This document shows, one piece after another, positions 7,627 through 16,370 of a stretch of DNA of 64,000 bases; within the stretch, counting starts at the first letter, position 1, and each line of letters begins with the position of its first letter. The stretch spans positions 124,001-188,000 of the forward strand of contig NZ_JAENIJ010000003.1 in assembly GCF_016595435.1 (NCBI RefSeq), given 5' to 3'. The DNA is from Luteolibacter pohnpeiensis (GTDB lineage: Bacteria > Verrucomicrobiota > Verrucomicrobiia > Verrucomicrobiales > Akkermansiaceae). Both the position numbers and the translations under genes were made by a program. The notes under the pieces were generated by a model. The model searched no databases and was not told the DNA's origin. It worked only from the letters and a program-made list of their open reading frames with translations.

Positions 7627-10600
7627 GTGGATAAAGAAGACAAAAATCCCCCCAAACCCAGGCGTCGATGGGCACGCCTTCTGTTCCGTAGCTTCGGCAT
7701 TTTTGTCCTGGTTTTGATCGGCTTGCTGATCTGGCTCAATGGCCCGGGCCTGCGTTGGTTAGGGCCTAAAATTGCGGCTCATTTCCTGGAGAAAGCCGAG
7801 ATCCACGGCGGGTTCCGCCTGGAAGGCAGTGTGACTGGCGGGCTTTCGGTGGCGGATTTGAAGCTCGAAAGTGATGGCTCGCTGAAGAAGCTGACGATTG
7901 AGCGGGCGACGCCACTTTACCGGTTTGCGGATCTGATTCACGGCAAGGTGATCGGTTTGGAGGCACAGGGGATTGATGCCCAACTCCGGCTCGGTATTGA
8001 AAAAGAAGAGGAGGAAAAGCAGCCCAAAACGCTGGAGGAAATTGTGCAAATGATCCGCGATATCCGCCCTCAAGTCATTCCGCTGAAGGTCGCGGTGAAT
8101 CGGGTGAGTGTTTCTGCGGAAAAGGAAGGGCAGCCGGTATTTGCGCTCGATCCGAGCGATTTCACCCATGATGCGGGCAGTTCAGAATTCAACCTGAACC
8201 TCGGCAAAATGGTCGCGGCCCAAGCGCAGGGTCAGGAACTTCCTCCGCAGCAGTCGGCGCTCATTTGGGAACAGGATCGGATCACGCTGAAAAAACTCGA
8301 TCCTTACCCGGGCATTGGCATTCGCGATCTTGCGTTCGAGACACCAGCAAGTGGCCAGCCGCAAGCGAGTGTGCAGTTGTTGGTGAACGATTCGGTGTTT
8401 GATCTCGATACCGCTCCTGGATTTTCTGCCGCGAGCCTGAATCTGCGATCGGGTTCGCTGCAACTTGATGAAGTGGCGAAATCTTTTGGCGTCGAAATCC
8501 CAGCGGCGGCCAAGCTGACCTCTCTTTCGCTGAATGTGGACGATGTCATGCCTGATCCATTGGCCGCGACCGGCATGCTGCAGATCGTGCTGGAAGGTGT
8601 TCAATATCAGGATTGGTCCGCCCCTGAAGTGACTTTCGGCGCGACACTGGAGGCTGCCCAAGCCAGTGCGTCATTGCGGACGGAAACGCTTGGAACTCCG
8701 GTCAATTTGGATGTTCGCGCACCGATTCAGCGCGATGGCTTGAACTTCAAACTTGGCAATGCCACCGGCGAGCTGAGCGTGCCGAAAATCCCGGAACTGA
8801 TTGCCCAGTTGGCGCAACGATTTGACGCCATCAAAGCAGATGCGGTGGTCCCTCCGTCGTCACTTGCTGGGAAATTCACGGTCGCGTTCGATGACAACAA
8901 CAAGCCCGCTTCTGCGGATGCGACGCTTGATTTGACGCCTGAAAATCCGGTGGCGGCGACGCCTCTGAAGGTCACGGCTCGCTGGCAAGGCGATGCCCCC
9001 GCGACCGCAACGGTGGAGATGACGGGGCTGAAGCTCGATGGCACTTATCAAATTGCCGAGAAACGCTACTCCGGAAACCTCACACTGACGGATTTCAAGA
9101 ATCAACCGCTCGAACCATGGTTGGCGATCGCCGGAGTCGAATTGCCTGGTGATTTCGATGTTTCTGCCAGCTGGAAAGGATCGGGCGATCTGGTCGCGAA
9201 AACCCACCAGGGCGAGCTTGCCCTGGCTGCCGCCAATTGGGTGCAGCCGGAAAAATCTCCGATCGATGCGACAGGGGACATCACCTATGAATGGCCAGGC
9301 AAGGTTGAAGCCACTGGTTTGACGCTGAAGGCCGAGAACCAAACCATCGTCGCCAATGCAGAGCTCGCTGATAACCTGCTGACGCTCAAAAATCTGCTCT
9401 GGACCGATGGCGAAACGGAAATGGCCAGCGGAACCGCCAGCCTTCCAGTGCCGGAAGATTTTTCGAAATGGCGGGAGATGCTGGCCAACGACCAGCGACC
9501 TCTGGAGATCGCCATTGAATCGCGCGAACTTTCCTTGGCGGAGCTGAAGCCTTGGCTGCCAGCCGCCGCGAAGCTGGATGCCCGATCGACGGGTTACCTG
9601 AAGATCTATTCCAACGGTAGCTACTCGGATCCGAAATTCGACTTGGCGCTGGATTTGGTAAATCTCCACAGCCCGGATCAGAAACAAATTCCACCGGTGA
9701 ATTTGCGCTTATCGCTGAAGGCGGGTGATGGCCGAATGGTGCTGGATGGTGGCGCGACGGCACCTGATTACGCGCCAGCTGTGATCAAGGCCGATATGGA
9801 TTTCCGCCCTTCAGAATGGGCGAATAATCCGGATTTGATCAAGCAGGAGAAGGTAAACGCGGAGGTGGAATTACCCCGTTGGGACATCTCCCGTTTCGCG
9901 GCCTTGGTCCCATCTGCCAAGAAACTGGCTGGCATTTTCACCGCGAAAGTGACGGTTTCAGGCACGGTGGGTGAGCCGGAAATTCTCGGGAACGCCAAAA
10001 TTGAAAACGGTAATTTCGAGCTGAACAGCGACGCGGTGCCGCCGATCACCGGCCTCACCTTGGATGCCGATGCCACCTTGAGTTCGGTCAACGTGAAGAC
10101 TCTGCGTGCGACCATCGCTGGCGGGACCATCAGTGCCAGCGGGACACTCGGCTTGAAAGACGGATTGGGCCCACTCGATTTCCGGGTAACGGGCGATCAC
10201 CTGCCCGCTCTGCGGAATGAGATGATGATCGTTCGCACCAACGCCGACCTGCGTTTGCAAGGGCCTTGGGATTCTGCGGAACTCACGGGCGAGGTTGGTT
10301 TGGTCGACAGTCTGTTTTACCGTGATATCGAGCTTTTACCAATCGGTGTGCCATTCACCGGTCCATCTGCAGCGTCGTTGCCCAAGCTGGATGCACCGAA
10401 AAATCCGACTTCCAGTGTGCCGGAGCCATTCAGCAATTGGCGGATCAATGTCACGGTCGTCACCAAAGATCCGTTTTTGATCCGGGGGAACCTCGGCACC
10501 GGCCAGGTCGATGTGGCACTGCGAATTGGCGGCACGATCGGAAACCTCGCGCCCGATGGCACGGTGAGGATTCGCCGTGGCGTGGCGGTGCTTCCATTCA

Positions 10601-11088
10601 GCACGCTGAACATTCCTGAGGGCATTGTCCGATTCACCCCGGCGACTGGATTTGACCCGATTTTGGAAATCAAGGGCACCAGCAATCCGCGTCCCTATCA
10701 GGTGGAAGTCTATGTCTACGGCTCGGCGTCCGATCCGCAATTGGTGCTGACCTCCAATCCGCCATTGCCGGAAAATGAAATCATGACCTTGCTCGCAACC
10801 GGGACCACGACTTCCGGCTTGGAGGACACTGACACCGCTTCGTCGCGCGCCTTGCAGTTGCTAATCGAGGAAGCGCGGCGCGGTCGACTGCCGTTTTCCA
10901 AACAACTGCGGCCATTGCTGAAACTGGCCGATCGGGTGGATTTCAATCTCGCGGAGTCCGACCCTTATGATAGCGATTCATTCTCAACCGCGACCATCAA
11001 ATTGACCGACCGATACTACATTTCAGCCGGCATGGGAGAGCAGGGGGATACCCGGTTAATCGGAATTTGGAGGTTGAATTTCAGATAA
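7627..11088 (+). CDS. tamB: TamB-like inner-membrane/periplasmic lipid-transport protein (DUF490)
   Basis: A 1153-residue protein with a GTG start. A basic cytoplasmic tip (KPRRRWARLLFR) is followed by one membrane helix (about 22-42, FGIFVLVLIGLLIWL). The rest is a very long beta-rich periplasmic body of repeated strands. The C-terminal third has the TamB/DUF490 hallmarks: FRVTGDHLPALRN, the GLVDSLFYRDIELLP block, and the ending PENEIMTLLATGTT... RYYISAGMGEQGDTRLIGIW. TamB proteins bridge the inner and outer membranes, move phospholipids and help assemble outer-membrane proteins with an Omp85 partner. That partner (tamA) begins on the base after this stop codon. An acidic patch (KEEEEKQPKTLEEI, about 125-140) is a local feature. 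Confidence 0.9.
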   Translation: MDKEDKNPPKPRRRWARLLFRSFGIFVLVLIGLLIWLNGPGLRWLGPKIAAHFLEKAEIHGGFRLEGSVTGGLSVADLKLESDGSLKKLTIERATPLYRFADLIHGKVIGLEAQGIDAQLRLGIEKEEEEKQPKTLEEIVQMIRDIRPQVIPLKVAVNRVSVSAEKEGQPVFALDPSDFTHDAGSSEFNLNLGKMVAAQAQGQELPPQQSALIWEQDRITLKKLDPYPGIGIRDLAFETPASGQPQASVQLLVNDSVFDLDTAPGFSAASLNLRSGSLQLDEVAKSFGVEIPAAAKLTSLSLNVDDVMPDPLAATGMLQIVLEGVQYQDWSAPEVTFGATLEAAQASASLRTETLGTPVNLDVRAPIQRDGLNFKLGNATGELSVPKIPELIAQLAQRFDAIKADAVVPPSSLAGKFTVAFDDNNKPASADATLDLTPENPVAATPLKVTARWQGDAPATATVEMTGLKLDGTYQIAEKRYSGNLTLTDFKNQPLEPWLAIAGVELPGDFDVSASWKGSGDLVAKTHQGELALAAANWVQPEKSPIDATGDITYEWPGKVEATGLTLKAENQTIVANAELADNLLTLKNLLWTDGETEMASGTASLPVPEDFSKWREMLANDQRPLEIAIESRELSLAELKPWLPAAAKLDARSTGYLKIYSNGSYSDPKFDLALDLVNLHSPDQKQIPPVNLRLSLKAGDGRMVLDGGATAPDYAPAVIKADMDFRPSEWANNPDLIKQEKVNAEVELPRWDISRFAALVPSAKKLAGIFTAKVTVSGTVGEPEILGNAKIENGNFELNSDAVPPITGLTLDADATLSSVNVKTLRATIAGGTISASGTLGLKDGLGPLDFRVTGDHLPALRNEMMIVRTNADLRLQGPWDSAELTGEVGLVDSLFYRDIELLPIGVPFTGPSAASLPKLDAPKNPTSSVPEPFSNWRINVTVVTKDPFLIRGNLGTGQVDVALRIGGTIGNLAPDGTVRIRRGVAVLPFSTLNIPEGIVRFTPATGFDPILEIKGTSNPRPYQVEVYVYGSASDPQLVLTSNPPLPENEIMTLLATGTTTSGLEDTDTASSRALQLLIEEARRGRLPFSKQLRPLLKLADRVDFNLAESDPYDSDSFSTATIKLTDRYYISAGMGEQGDTRLIGIWRLNFR

Positions 11089-13086
11089 ATGATCAAGTTT
11101 TACCCCACACTTTTGTTGCTCATCGGATTGGTTTCCTCGGTTTGGGGAGAAACCACCGTTCACATTGTCGGATCCAAGGTGAAGTCGGAATCGGAGCTGC
11201 TCGGCCTGATCGGTGGGCGGCTGGAGCACGTTCGCTCAAAGCCTGCTTCCGCCTCGCGTGCGAACGATGCGGCGTTCCTGCTGACGGAGGTCATGCAGAA
11301 AGACGGATACGCCAGCGTCGAGGTCACACCGAAGGTTGTCAGCAGCTCGGAAATTTTACTGACGGTTCGGGAAGGCGAGCGTCTGTCGCTGGGAGATGTT
11401 TCGGTCGAAGGAGTGGATGAGGAAGTGGATACCGGTCGGCTCGAAGGCTTGTTCGGAAACCCTGCGGAAAAAGCGAGGCCGCTGGGTTCCGGCTCCGCGC
11501 CTTTTCGTGAGGAAGATGTGGGCAAAGGGCTGTCACTCATCGAACAGGATCTGGATGCCGCGGGTTATTGGGGATCGACGGCGACGCTGACGAATCGTGA
11601 AACATCAAAAACAGGTGAGGTTTCGGTGGCGGTCCACGTTGATCAAGGGCCGCTCTATATGATTGGCGAGCCGACGGTGGTCAGCACTGACGGCCGCGGT
11701 GTGGTGCGGACGCGGACGACGGCCGAACCATTCATCGGCAAGCCGGCGACGACCGCCAATCTGAACAAGCTCCGGGCGGCGGTAAGCGAAGCATTCATCA
11801 GTCGTGGTTATCCGGATGCGATCGTGCGGATGGGGCGAACTCTGCAGCCTGCCAAATTCATCCCGAATTTCGAAATCGACCTCGGAACCCGGGTAAAATT
11901 GCTCAATGTTGAGGTAGAAGGCTTGGAATCGACCGATCCGGAGCGGGTGATTGCCCGGGTGAGGCCGCTGGAAGGCGACTGGTATGACGAAGCCGCCATG
12001 AACAAACGGCTGCGCCAACTTCTGGCAACCGGGGCGTTTTCCTCAGTGCGGCTGGAGCGGAAAGAGGTTTCGCCGAAACGGATTGATGCCACATTGCACA
12101 TCGAAGAGGCCAAAGCCAAAGAGGTGAATCTGGGGGTTGGATTCGGCTCGTATGAAGGCGGAATTTTTCGCGCCAACTACACGGACCGGAATCTGTGGGG
12201 GCAATTGGTCAGCTTCAGCAGTGGCTTTGAATTCAGCTCACGCGGTATTCTCGGGGAAACCAAGCTGACCAATCCCTGGTTGTTCGGCAGCGATTATTCG
12301 GTATCCCCGAGAGTTTATGCCTTGGCTTACACGCACGATGGATATTCCGCCGTCGAGACTGGCCTGGGGGTGACCTTCAGTCGGACGTTTTTTGATCACT
12401 ACAAGTTGGACCTGACGTTCGGGAATTCCTTGGTCAATATCAGCTCGGATGGATTGGACCGCACCGATCTCGGTGAAACGGTTTATACCCACCCGAAGGT
12501 TAATTTCACCCAGACTCTGGATTATCGCGACAATCCGGTCCTGCCGAAGACCGGATGGCATTTGCAAATGCCGCTGGAGCTTGGTGCGGCTGTGGGCGAT
12601 GAATCGACGGGCTATTTCAAAACAGGTCTATCCGGTGGCTGGTATCACCCGTTGGGGAAAGACTATGAATTCTCATTTGGTGGAGACTTTGGTTTGATCG
12701 TTCCTTCCGGAGACAGTGCGAATTTGCCGATTGATCTTCGGCTGTTCAACGGTGGAGCAAGAAGCGTTCGCAGTTTCCCGGAGCGCGAATTGGGACCATT
12801 CGGGAAAGGCGGAAATCCGCTGGGCGGCGAAGCGAGTTGGGTTACCAGCGCGGAGGTTTCACGAAAATTGGTAGGGCCCGTCCGTGGTGTGGCCTTTATG
12901 GATGCCGGTTCCTTGTCGCGTGAATACGAAGATATCATGAACACCGATGTCGAAGTCGCCGCCGGGCTGGGGCTTCGCTTGGATCTGCCGATCGGACCGG
13001 TTCGGTTTGAATACGGCTACAACCTTACGCGTGATGAAGGCGAGCCGGCGGGAGCATTCCATTTTGCCATCGGCGTTGCGTTCTGA
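11089..13086 (+). CDS. tamA: TamA/Omp85-family outer-membrane beta-barrel protein
   Basis: A 665-residue outer-membrane protein. The signal peptide is residues 1-20 (FYPTLLLLIGLVSSVWG). Several POTRA-like modules follow (about 21-345; for example VREGERLSLGDVSVEGV and VKLLNVEVEGLESTDPERV). The C-terminal half is a 16-strand-type barrel, with the Omp85 motif RLFNGGARSVRSFPERELGP and final strands ending in Phe (FHFAIGVAF). The ATG directly follows the tamB TAA, so translation is probably coupled. With TamB it should form the envelope-spanning complex. The order tamB-tamA is the reverse of the usual proteobacterial order. BamA is less likely, given the TamB partner and a single short gene. Confidence 0.9.
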   Translation: MIKFYPTLLLLIGLVSSVWGETTVHIVGSKVKSESELLGLIGGRLEHVRSKPASASRANDAAFLLTEVMQKDGYASVEVTPKVVSSSEILLTVREGERLSLGDVSVEGVDEEVDTGRLEGLFGNPAEKARPLGSGSAPFREEDVGKGLSLIEQDLDAAGYWGSTATLTNRETSKTGEVSVAVHVDQGPLYMIGEPTVVSTDGRGVVRTRTTAEPFIGKPATTANLNKLRAAVSEAFISRGYPDAIVRMGRTLQPAKFIPNFEIDLGTRVKLLNVEVEGLESTDPERVIARVRPLEGDWYDEAAMNKRLRQLLATGAFSSVRLERKEVSPKRIDATLHIEEAKAKEVNLGVGFGSYEGGIFRANYTDRNLWGQLVSFSSGFEFSSRGILGETKLTNPWLFGSDYSVSPRVYALAYTHDGYSAVETGLGVTFSRTFFDHYKLDLTFGNSLVNISSDGLDRTDLGETVYTHPKVNFTQTLDYRDNPVLPKTGWHLQMPLELGAAVGDESTGYFKTGLSGGWYHPLGKDYEFSFGGDFGLIVPSGDSANLPIDLRLFNGGARSVRSFPERELGPFGKGGNPLGGEASWVTSAEVSRKLVGPVRGVAFMDAGSLSREYEDIMNTDVEVAAGLGLRLDLPIGPVRFEYGYNLTRDEGEPAGAFHFAIGVAF

Positions 13087-13161
13087 AGTGCCTGCCAAGT
13101 TTTTATCTCCGCGCGGGAACGGTGCGTGACGGGAGTCTGGAAATGTCCCACAAGCGGCGGC

Positions 13162-13467
13162 ATGAAGAAACTTTTCCCGCTGACTTCCCCGAATCATCAA
13201 CCCGCACGCGTGGTCGAGCAGATCAAGGCGGACGTGCGGAAATACCTGAAGCGCGAGCGCCGCAAGAACCTGCCGGAAGGTGTCGACTTCTGGGATTTTG
13301 ATTGCCGCACCGGGCAATCGGCGGAATCCGCGGAGGCGATTCATGTCGCGGAAATCACCAAACCGATAGATCAGGCGGCGGCCGAAAACTGGGAAGCAAT
13401 CTACATCGAGATTTTGGCGAAAGAAGGACGCCGCAGATCGAAGGGGGCCGATGAAAAAGAGCACTGA
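13162..13467 (+). CDS. DUF6172 family protein
   Basis: A 101-residue cytosolic protein from the ATG at 13162 (MKKLFPLTSPNHQPARVVEQ). An upstream start at 13126 would add a non-conserved leader. The conserved block is RKYLKRERRKNLPEGVDFWD, FDCRTG, and near the end AIYIEILAKEGRR, which I recognise as the DUF6172 pattern. The high Lys/Arg content in the first half suggests nucleic-acid or phosphate contact, but no function is known. It lies 75 bp after tamA on the same strand. The palindrome mosaic begins just after its stop. Confidence 0.7.
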   Translation: MKKLFPLTSPNHQPARVVEQIKADVRKYLKRERRKNLPEGVDFWDFDCRTGQSAESAEAIHVAEITKPIDQAAAENWEAIYIEILAKEGRRRSKGADEKEH

Positions 13468-13490
13468 ACCGCTAAACGCCTTGAGAACAC

Positions 13491-13537
13491 GCTGTGGCGA
13501 GACGCCCCAGCCACGGCCTGCGGCGGGACGCCACAGC
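13491..13537. repeat. Large GC-rich dyad
   Basis: Arms GCTGTGGCG (13491-13499) and CGCCACAGC (13529-13537) are perfect inverted copies around a 29-bp GC-rich centre. It lies 23 bp after the DUF6172 stop. There is no T-run, so it is not a standard terminator; it resembles the REP-like elements that follow. Confidence 0.6.
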
Positions 13538-13607
13538 CACCATTGATTTTCATCCGCCGAAACGATCGATCCTCTTCCGGGCCAACGGCTCAAGACCATC
13601 CCAGCCC

Positions 13608-13659
13608 GGGGCAACGCCCCAGGACCACGGTGCCCGCCATTTCCGAGGGCTGAAAGCCC
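13608..13659. repeat. Two short REP-like hairpins
   Basis: Hairpin one is GGGGC-AAC-GCCCC (13608-13620). Hairpin two is GGGCT-GAA-AGCCC (13647-13659). Both have 5-bp perfect stems with 3-nt loops and sit 26 bp apart, just upstream of the 42-bp tandem array. Confidence 0.6.
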
Positions 13660-13690
13660 GATCCATCCCGCAACTCGGCCACTCCACCTC

Positions 13691-13850
13691 ACTCTCCCGG
13701 CCCCGACGGGGTGACCTCTGGATTCCGGCGTCACTCTCCCGGTTCCAACGGGGCGGCCACTGTATTCTGGCGTCACTCTCCCGGCCCCGGCGGGGTGGCC
13801 CCTGGCTTCCGACGCTGCTCTTCCGGCCCCAACGGGGCCAAATGAGCTAG
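13691..13850. repeat. 42-bp imperfect tandem array, four units, each with a GC-rich dyad
   Basis: The motif ACTCTCCCGG (or its close variant) starts at 13691, 13733, 13775 and 13817: a period of exactly 42 bp, four times. Each unit continues with a short dyad of the form GGCCCC-GAC-GGGG, followed by a variable tail (CTCTGGATTCCGGCGT-like). Because 42 is 14 codons, one frame reads as 14-residue repeats (SLSRPRRG...), which I consider spurious coding. It is not a CRISPR array: the whole unit repeats and there are no unique spacers. Confidence 0.8.
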
Positions 13851-13904
13851 CCCAGGGTGGAACCCTGGGTTGATTGCCCACCAAATATCGAGCCCTGAAG
13901 GGGC
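13851..13904. repeat. Two REP-like palindromes after the tandem array
   Basis: CCCAGGGT-GGA-ACCCTGGG (13851-13869) is a perfect 8-bp-arm hairpin. GCCC-TGAAG-GGGC (13892-13904) follows. Such short, stacked dyads are scattered through intergenic DNA in Verrucomicrobia and Planctomycetes, from what I recall of those genomes. A REP-associated transposase (RAYT) would be the expected mobiliser; none is in this window. Confidence 0.6.
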
Positions 13905-14207
13905 GACACCCATCTGTCTCACCCCGATGAAATCGGAAATGTCCTTCAGATCGTTACAACGGGTGTGGTTGGTTTTCGCTTTATTAGACGCCACGCTATT
14001 CGAACAATTCCGAGATCATTTTTCCCCTCTCGGATGTGGGGAGCTATGTACGAGGGCGGGTAGATTGCTTGGATCACCTGGATTTTGCTTCGCCGGGATC
14101 GAACGATGACGAAGAGGATTGCCGGAACGCGCACGGGTTGCTAGGGCTTATCATGCTGGTGGAGAGGCGGTTGTTGCCGTTTCCAGCAAAACCCAAAAAC
14201 CCAACCC

Positions 14208-14528
14208 ATGAACGACGATCCCACGACTGGGGATGATTTCATCCACAGCCACGAATTCTTGCATCATTTGATGAAGCGCCAGCTGCGGCTGTCGATCAGC
14301 TGCGCCTTGACCTTTTCCGCAGTGTTACTGGCGCTGCCAGTTCTCAATTACTTCCTGCCGGAATTCATGGCGATGCGGGTGTTCGGGTTCACGCTGACCT
14401 GGCTGATTCTCGGGGTGCTGTTTTTTCCATTTGTCTGGATCATCAGCTGGGCCTTCATTCGCCGGTCGCTGGCGATGGAGGCGGAGGAAGCGGAACGTGC
14501 GCAACGTGGAAAGGTGGGTAGCCGATGA
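14208..14528 (+). CDS. DUF485 family membrane protein (YjcH-like)
   Basis: A 106-residue inner-membrane protein with two hydrophobic helices (about 30-50, LSISCALTFSAVLLALPVL; about 60-85, FGFTLTWLILGVLFFPFVWI) and charged ends. The family (DUF485, YjcH in E. coli) is typically encoded just before an acetate-type sodium/solute symporter. That is the case here: its stop overlaps the next start by 4 bp (ATGA, 14525-14528). It is probably an accessory or stabilising subunit, though its biochemical role is unproven. The start ATG follows a purine-poor leader without a clear Shine-Dalgarno. Confidence 0.85.
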   Translation: MNDDPTTGDDFIHSHEFLHHLMKRQLRLSISCALTFSAVLLALPVLNYFLPEFMAMRVFGFTLTWLILGVLFFPFVWIISWAFIRRSLAMEAEEAERAQRGKVGSR

Positions 14529-16276
14529 ATGTCGATCCATGGATTCTGGCGTTTGCGGCCGTGACGGTGTTCGGGACGATCTGGATGGGGTTCCGGGCAG
14601 CAGGAAGTTCCAAAACCGCGTCGGATTTCTTCGTTGCCGGTCGATCGGTCTCGGTCGGTTGGAACTCGGCGGCGATTTCCGGCGAATACCTTTCCGCTGC
14701 TTCCTTCATGGGCATCGCGGGCATGGTCATGAGCAGCGGTTACGATGCCCTGTGGTATCCGGTTTGTTATGCGTGCGGCTATTTGTTCCTGCTGCTGTTC
14801 ATCGCGGGGCCGTTGCGGCGGTTTGGTGCTTACACGATTCCGGATTTTGCCGAAGGCCGGTTTGACTCGCCCTTGTTCCGTCGGATTGCGGTTTGTTTCG
14901 TTTTGTTCATCGGGTTTTTCTACACGATGCCGCAGATGAAAGGGGCGGGGGTGACCCTGTCCTACATTTTTCCCGGCTTGCCGTATTGGGTCGGAGTGGC
15001 GGTGGTGGGCGCGGTGATCACGCTGAACGTCGCGCTCGGCGGCATGAAAGGCATCACTCTGGTGCAAGCGGTGCAGTATTGGGCAAAGATGTTCGCGATT
15101 TCCGTGCCGGCGTTTGTGCTGATGGCGGTCTACGGAAGTTATGGCGGAAATTTGAAGGCGAACCACACCACGATCGAATCGCCAGCTCCGATGGTCGCTG
15201 AAGCGGTTCCAGGTGTGACTGGGGCGACAGGAACGATCGAGCGCGAACCCTTGCCGGAAAAAGCGCCAGCCGATGAAAAATGGATTTCGCCGTTTGGTTC
15301 GCTGACGACCAAAGCCGCGACGATGGCGGGTTTGTCCGGGCAAGACGCGAAGCCGTATTCGTTGCTTTACACCTACTCGTTGATCATCGCGCTGGTGTGT
15401 GGGACGGCCGGACTGCCGCATATTTTGGTGAGATTTTACACCAATCCGGACGGCGTCGCGGCCAAGCGGACGACGATGTGGGTGATGATCCTGATTGGTG
15501 TGTTTTACGTTTTTCCCCCGTTTTTCGGCGTGCTGGGACGAAATCTTTTGCCGGAATTGTATGGCAACATCGGGGCGAAAGGGACGGATAAAATCGTGCT
15601 GGAGCTGCCGCGAATCTTGAACGAGCGCTTCGGCATTCTCGGCTCAATTCTCAGTGGAATCACCTGCGCCGGAGCCTTCGCGGCGTTCATGAGCACGTTC
15701 AGCGGGCTGCTCGTATCGATCACCGGAGCGCTGGCGCACGATGTCTACGGCAGAATCCTCAAACCGGATTCGACGGCGGAGCAACGGCTGCGGATGTTCA
15801 AAATTCTGGCGGTGGTTTCGGGGGCGACCGCGATTTTGCTCGGCTTCACGGTGGAGAAATTCGAGATCAACAAGCTCGTCGGCTGGGCCTTTGCGATCGC
15901 GGCGACTAGCTACTTTCCGCTGCTTTTCCTATCGACCTGGTGGCGTGGTATCACGATGCCCGGAGCGGCGATTGGGATGTTGCTGGGTGGTTTGCTCAGC
16001 CTTGCCACCGTTGTCAGCACCATGTTTGCCGATCAATCGCCGTGGGGAGCGGGCTTGAAAGCTTGGTATGCCTCCCGCCCCTTGGTGCGGACGCTGGCGG
16101 AACAACCGGCGATTTGGGGGCTGCCGCTGGCGATGGTTCTGATGGTGGTGGTTTCGTGGCTCACCCGATCCAGGATTCCAGCTGATATCCGGTTGAAAAT
16201 GCTGGTGCTGCACGCACCGGAATCGTTGGGGTTGAAACAGGAATACATCCGGGAGCAGGAGGAGGCCGGGCATTGA
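14525..16276 (+). CDS. Sodium:solute symporter, cation/acetate symporter type (ActP-like)
   Basis: A 583-residue inner-membrane transporter of the SSS family with about 13 hydrophobic helices. Family features include SKTASDFFVAGRSVSVGWN, AAISGEYLSAASFMGIAGM, the LGGMKGITLVQAVQYWAKM segment, and GLPHILVRFYTNPDGVAAKR. It should import acetate or another short-chain monocarboxylate with Na+ or H+. A polar loop at about 210-265 (...EREPLPEKAPADEKWISP) matches the large loop of ActP proteins. Translation is coupled to the DUF485 gene by a 4-bp overlap. The substrate is inferred from family and partner, not from a diagnostic residue. Confidence 0.88.
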   Translation: MNVDPWILAFAAVTVFGTIWMGFRAAGSSKTASDFFVAGRSVSVGWNSAAISGEYLSAASFMGIAGMVMSSGYDALWYPVCYACGYLFLLLFIAGPLRRFGAYTIPDFAEGRFDSPLFRRIAVCFVLFIGFFYTMPQMKGAGVTLSYIFPGLPYWVGVAVVGAVITLNVALGGMKGITLVQAVQYWAKMFAISVPAFVLMAVYGSYGGNLKANHTTIESPAPMVAEAVPGVTGATGTIEREPLPEKAPADEKWISPFGSLTTKAATMAGLSGQDAKPYSLLYTYSLIIALVCGTAGLPHILVRFYTNPDGVAAKRTTMWVMILIGVFYVFPPFFGVLGRNLLPELYGNIGAKGTDKIVLELPRILNERFGILGSILSGITCAGAFAAFMSTFSGLLVSITGALAHDVYGRILKPDSTAEQRLRMFKILAVVSGATAILLGFTVEKFEINKLVGWAFAIAATSYFPLLFLSTWWRGITMPGAAIGMLLGGLLSLATVVSTMFADQSPWGAGLKAWYASRPLVRTLAEQPAIWGLPLAMVLMVVVSWLTRSRIPADIRLKMLVLHAPESLGLKQEYIREQEEAGH

Positions 16277-16370
16277 GCCGCGTATTTTGCCAGCCTTTGC
16301 GCGGATATTCTGTTTAGGTTGACCGCCGGGGAGGGCAGGGGTACGGCTTTTCCATCAATCCAATTGAGCC

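Larger units (their letters stand above)
13468..14207. other. 740-bp gene-free region: palindrome mosaic and a leader hairpin
   Basis: I see no credible gene here. The first 440 bases are a mosaic of short GC-rich dyads and a 42-bp tandem array (annotated separately). The remainder (13911-14207) is unique sequence leading into the DUF485/symporter operon. It holds a hairpin with arms CCGAGA (14010-14015) and TCTCGG (14028-14033). The apparent frames on both strands owe their openness to GC-rich repeats whose period is a multiple of three. Confidence 0.7.

Noticed and set aside
8860-9687. 275-codon minus-strand frame inside tamB
   Set aside because: A shadow of the long repetitive tamB gene; Arg/Gln-rich without motifs.
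13494-13850. Plus-strand frame encoding 14-residue repeats
   Set aside because: It exists only because the tandem period (42 bp) is a multiple of three. There is no start context, homology or signal.
13691-13850. CRISPR array
   Set aside because: Whole 42-bp units repeat with graded divergence, no constant repeat plus unique spacers, and no cas genes nearby.
12859-13884. 341-codon minus-strand frame across the end of tamA and the repeat mosaic
   Set aside because: It runs antisense through tamA and then through the 42-bp repeats. The Gly/Arg-rich repeated peptide reflects the DNA repeat, not a gene.
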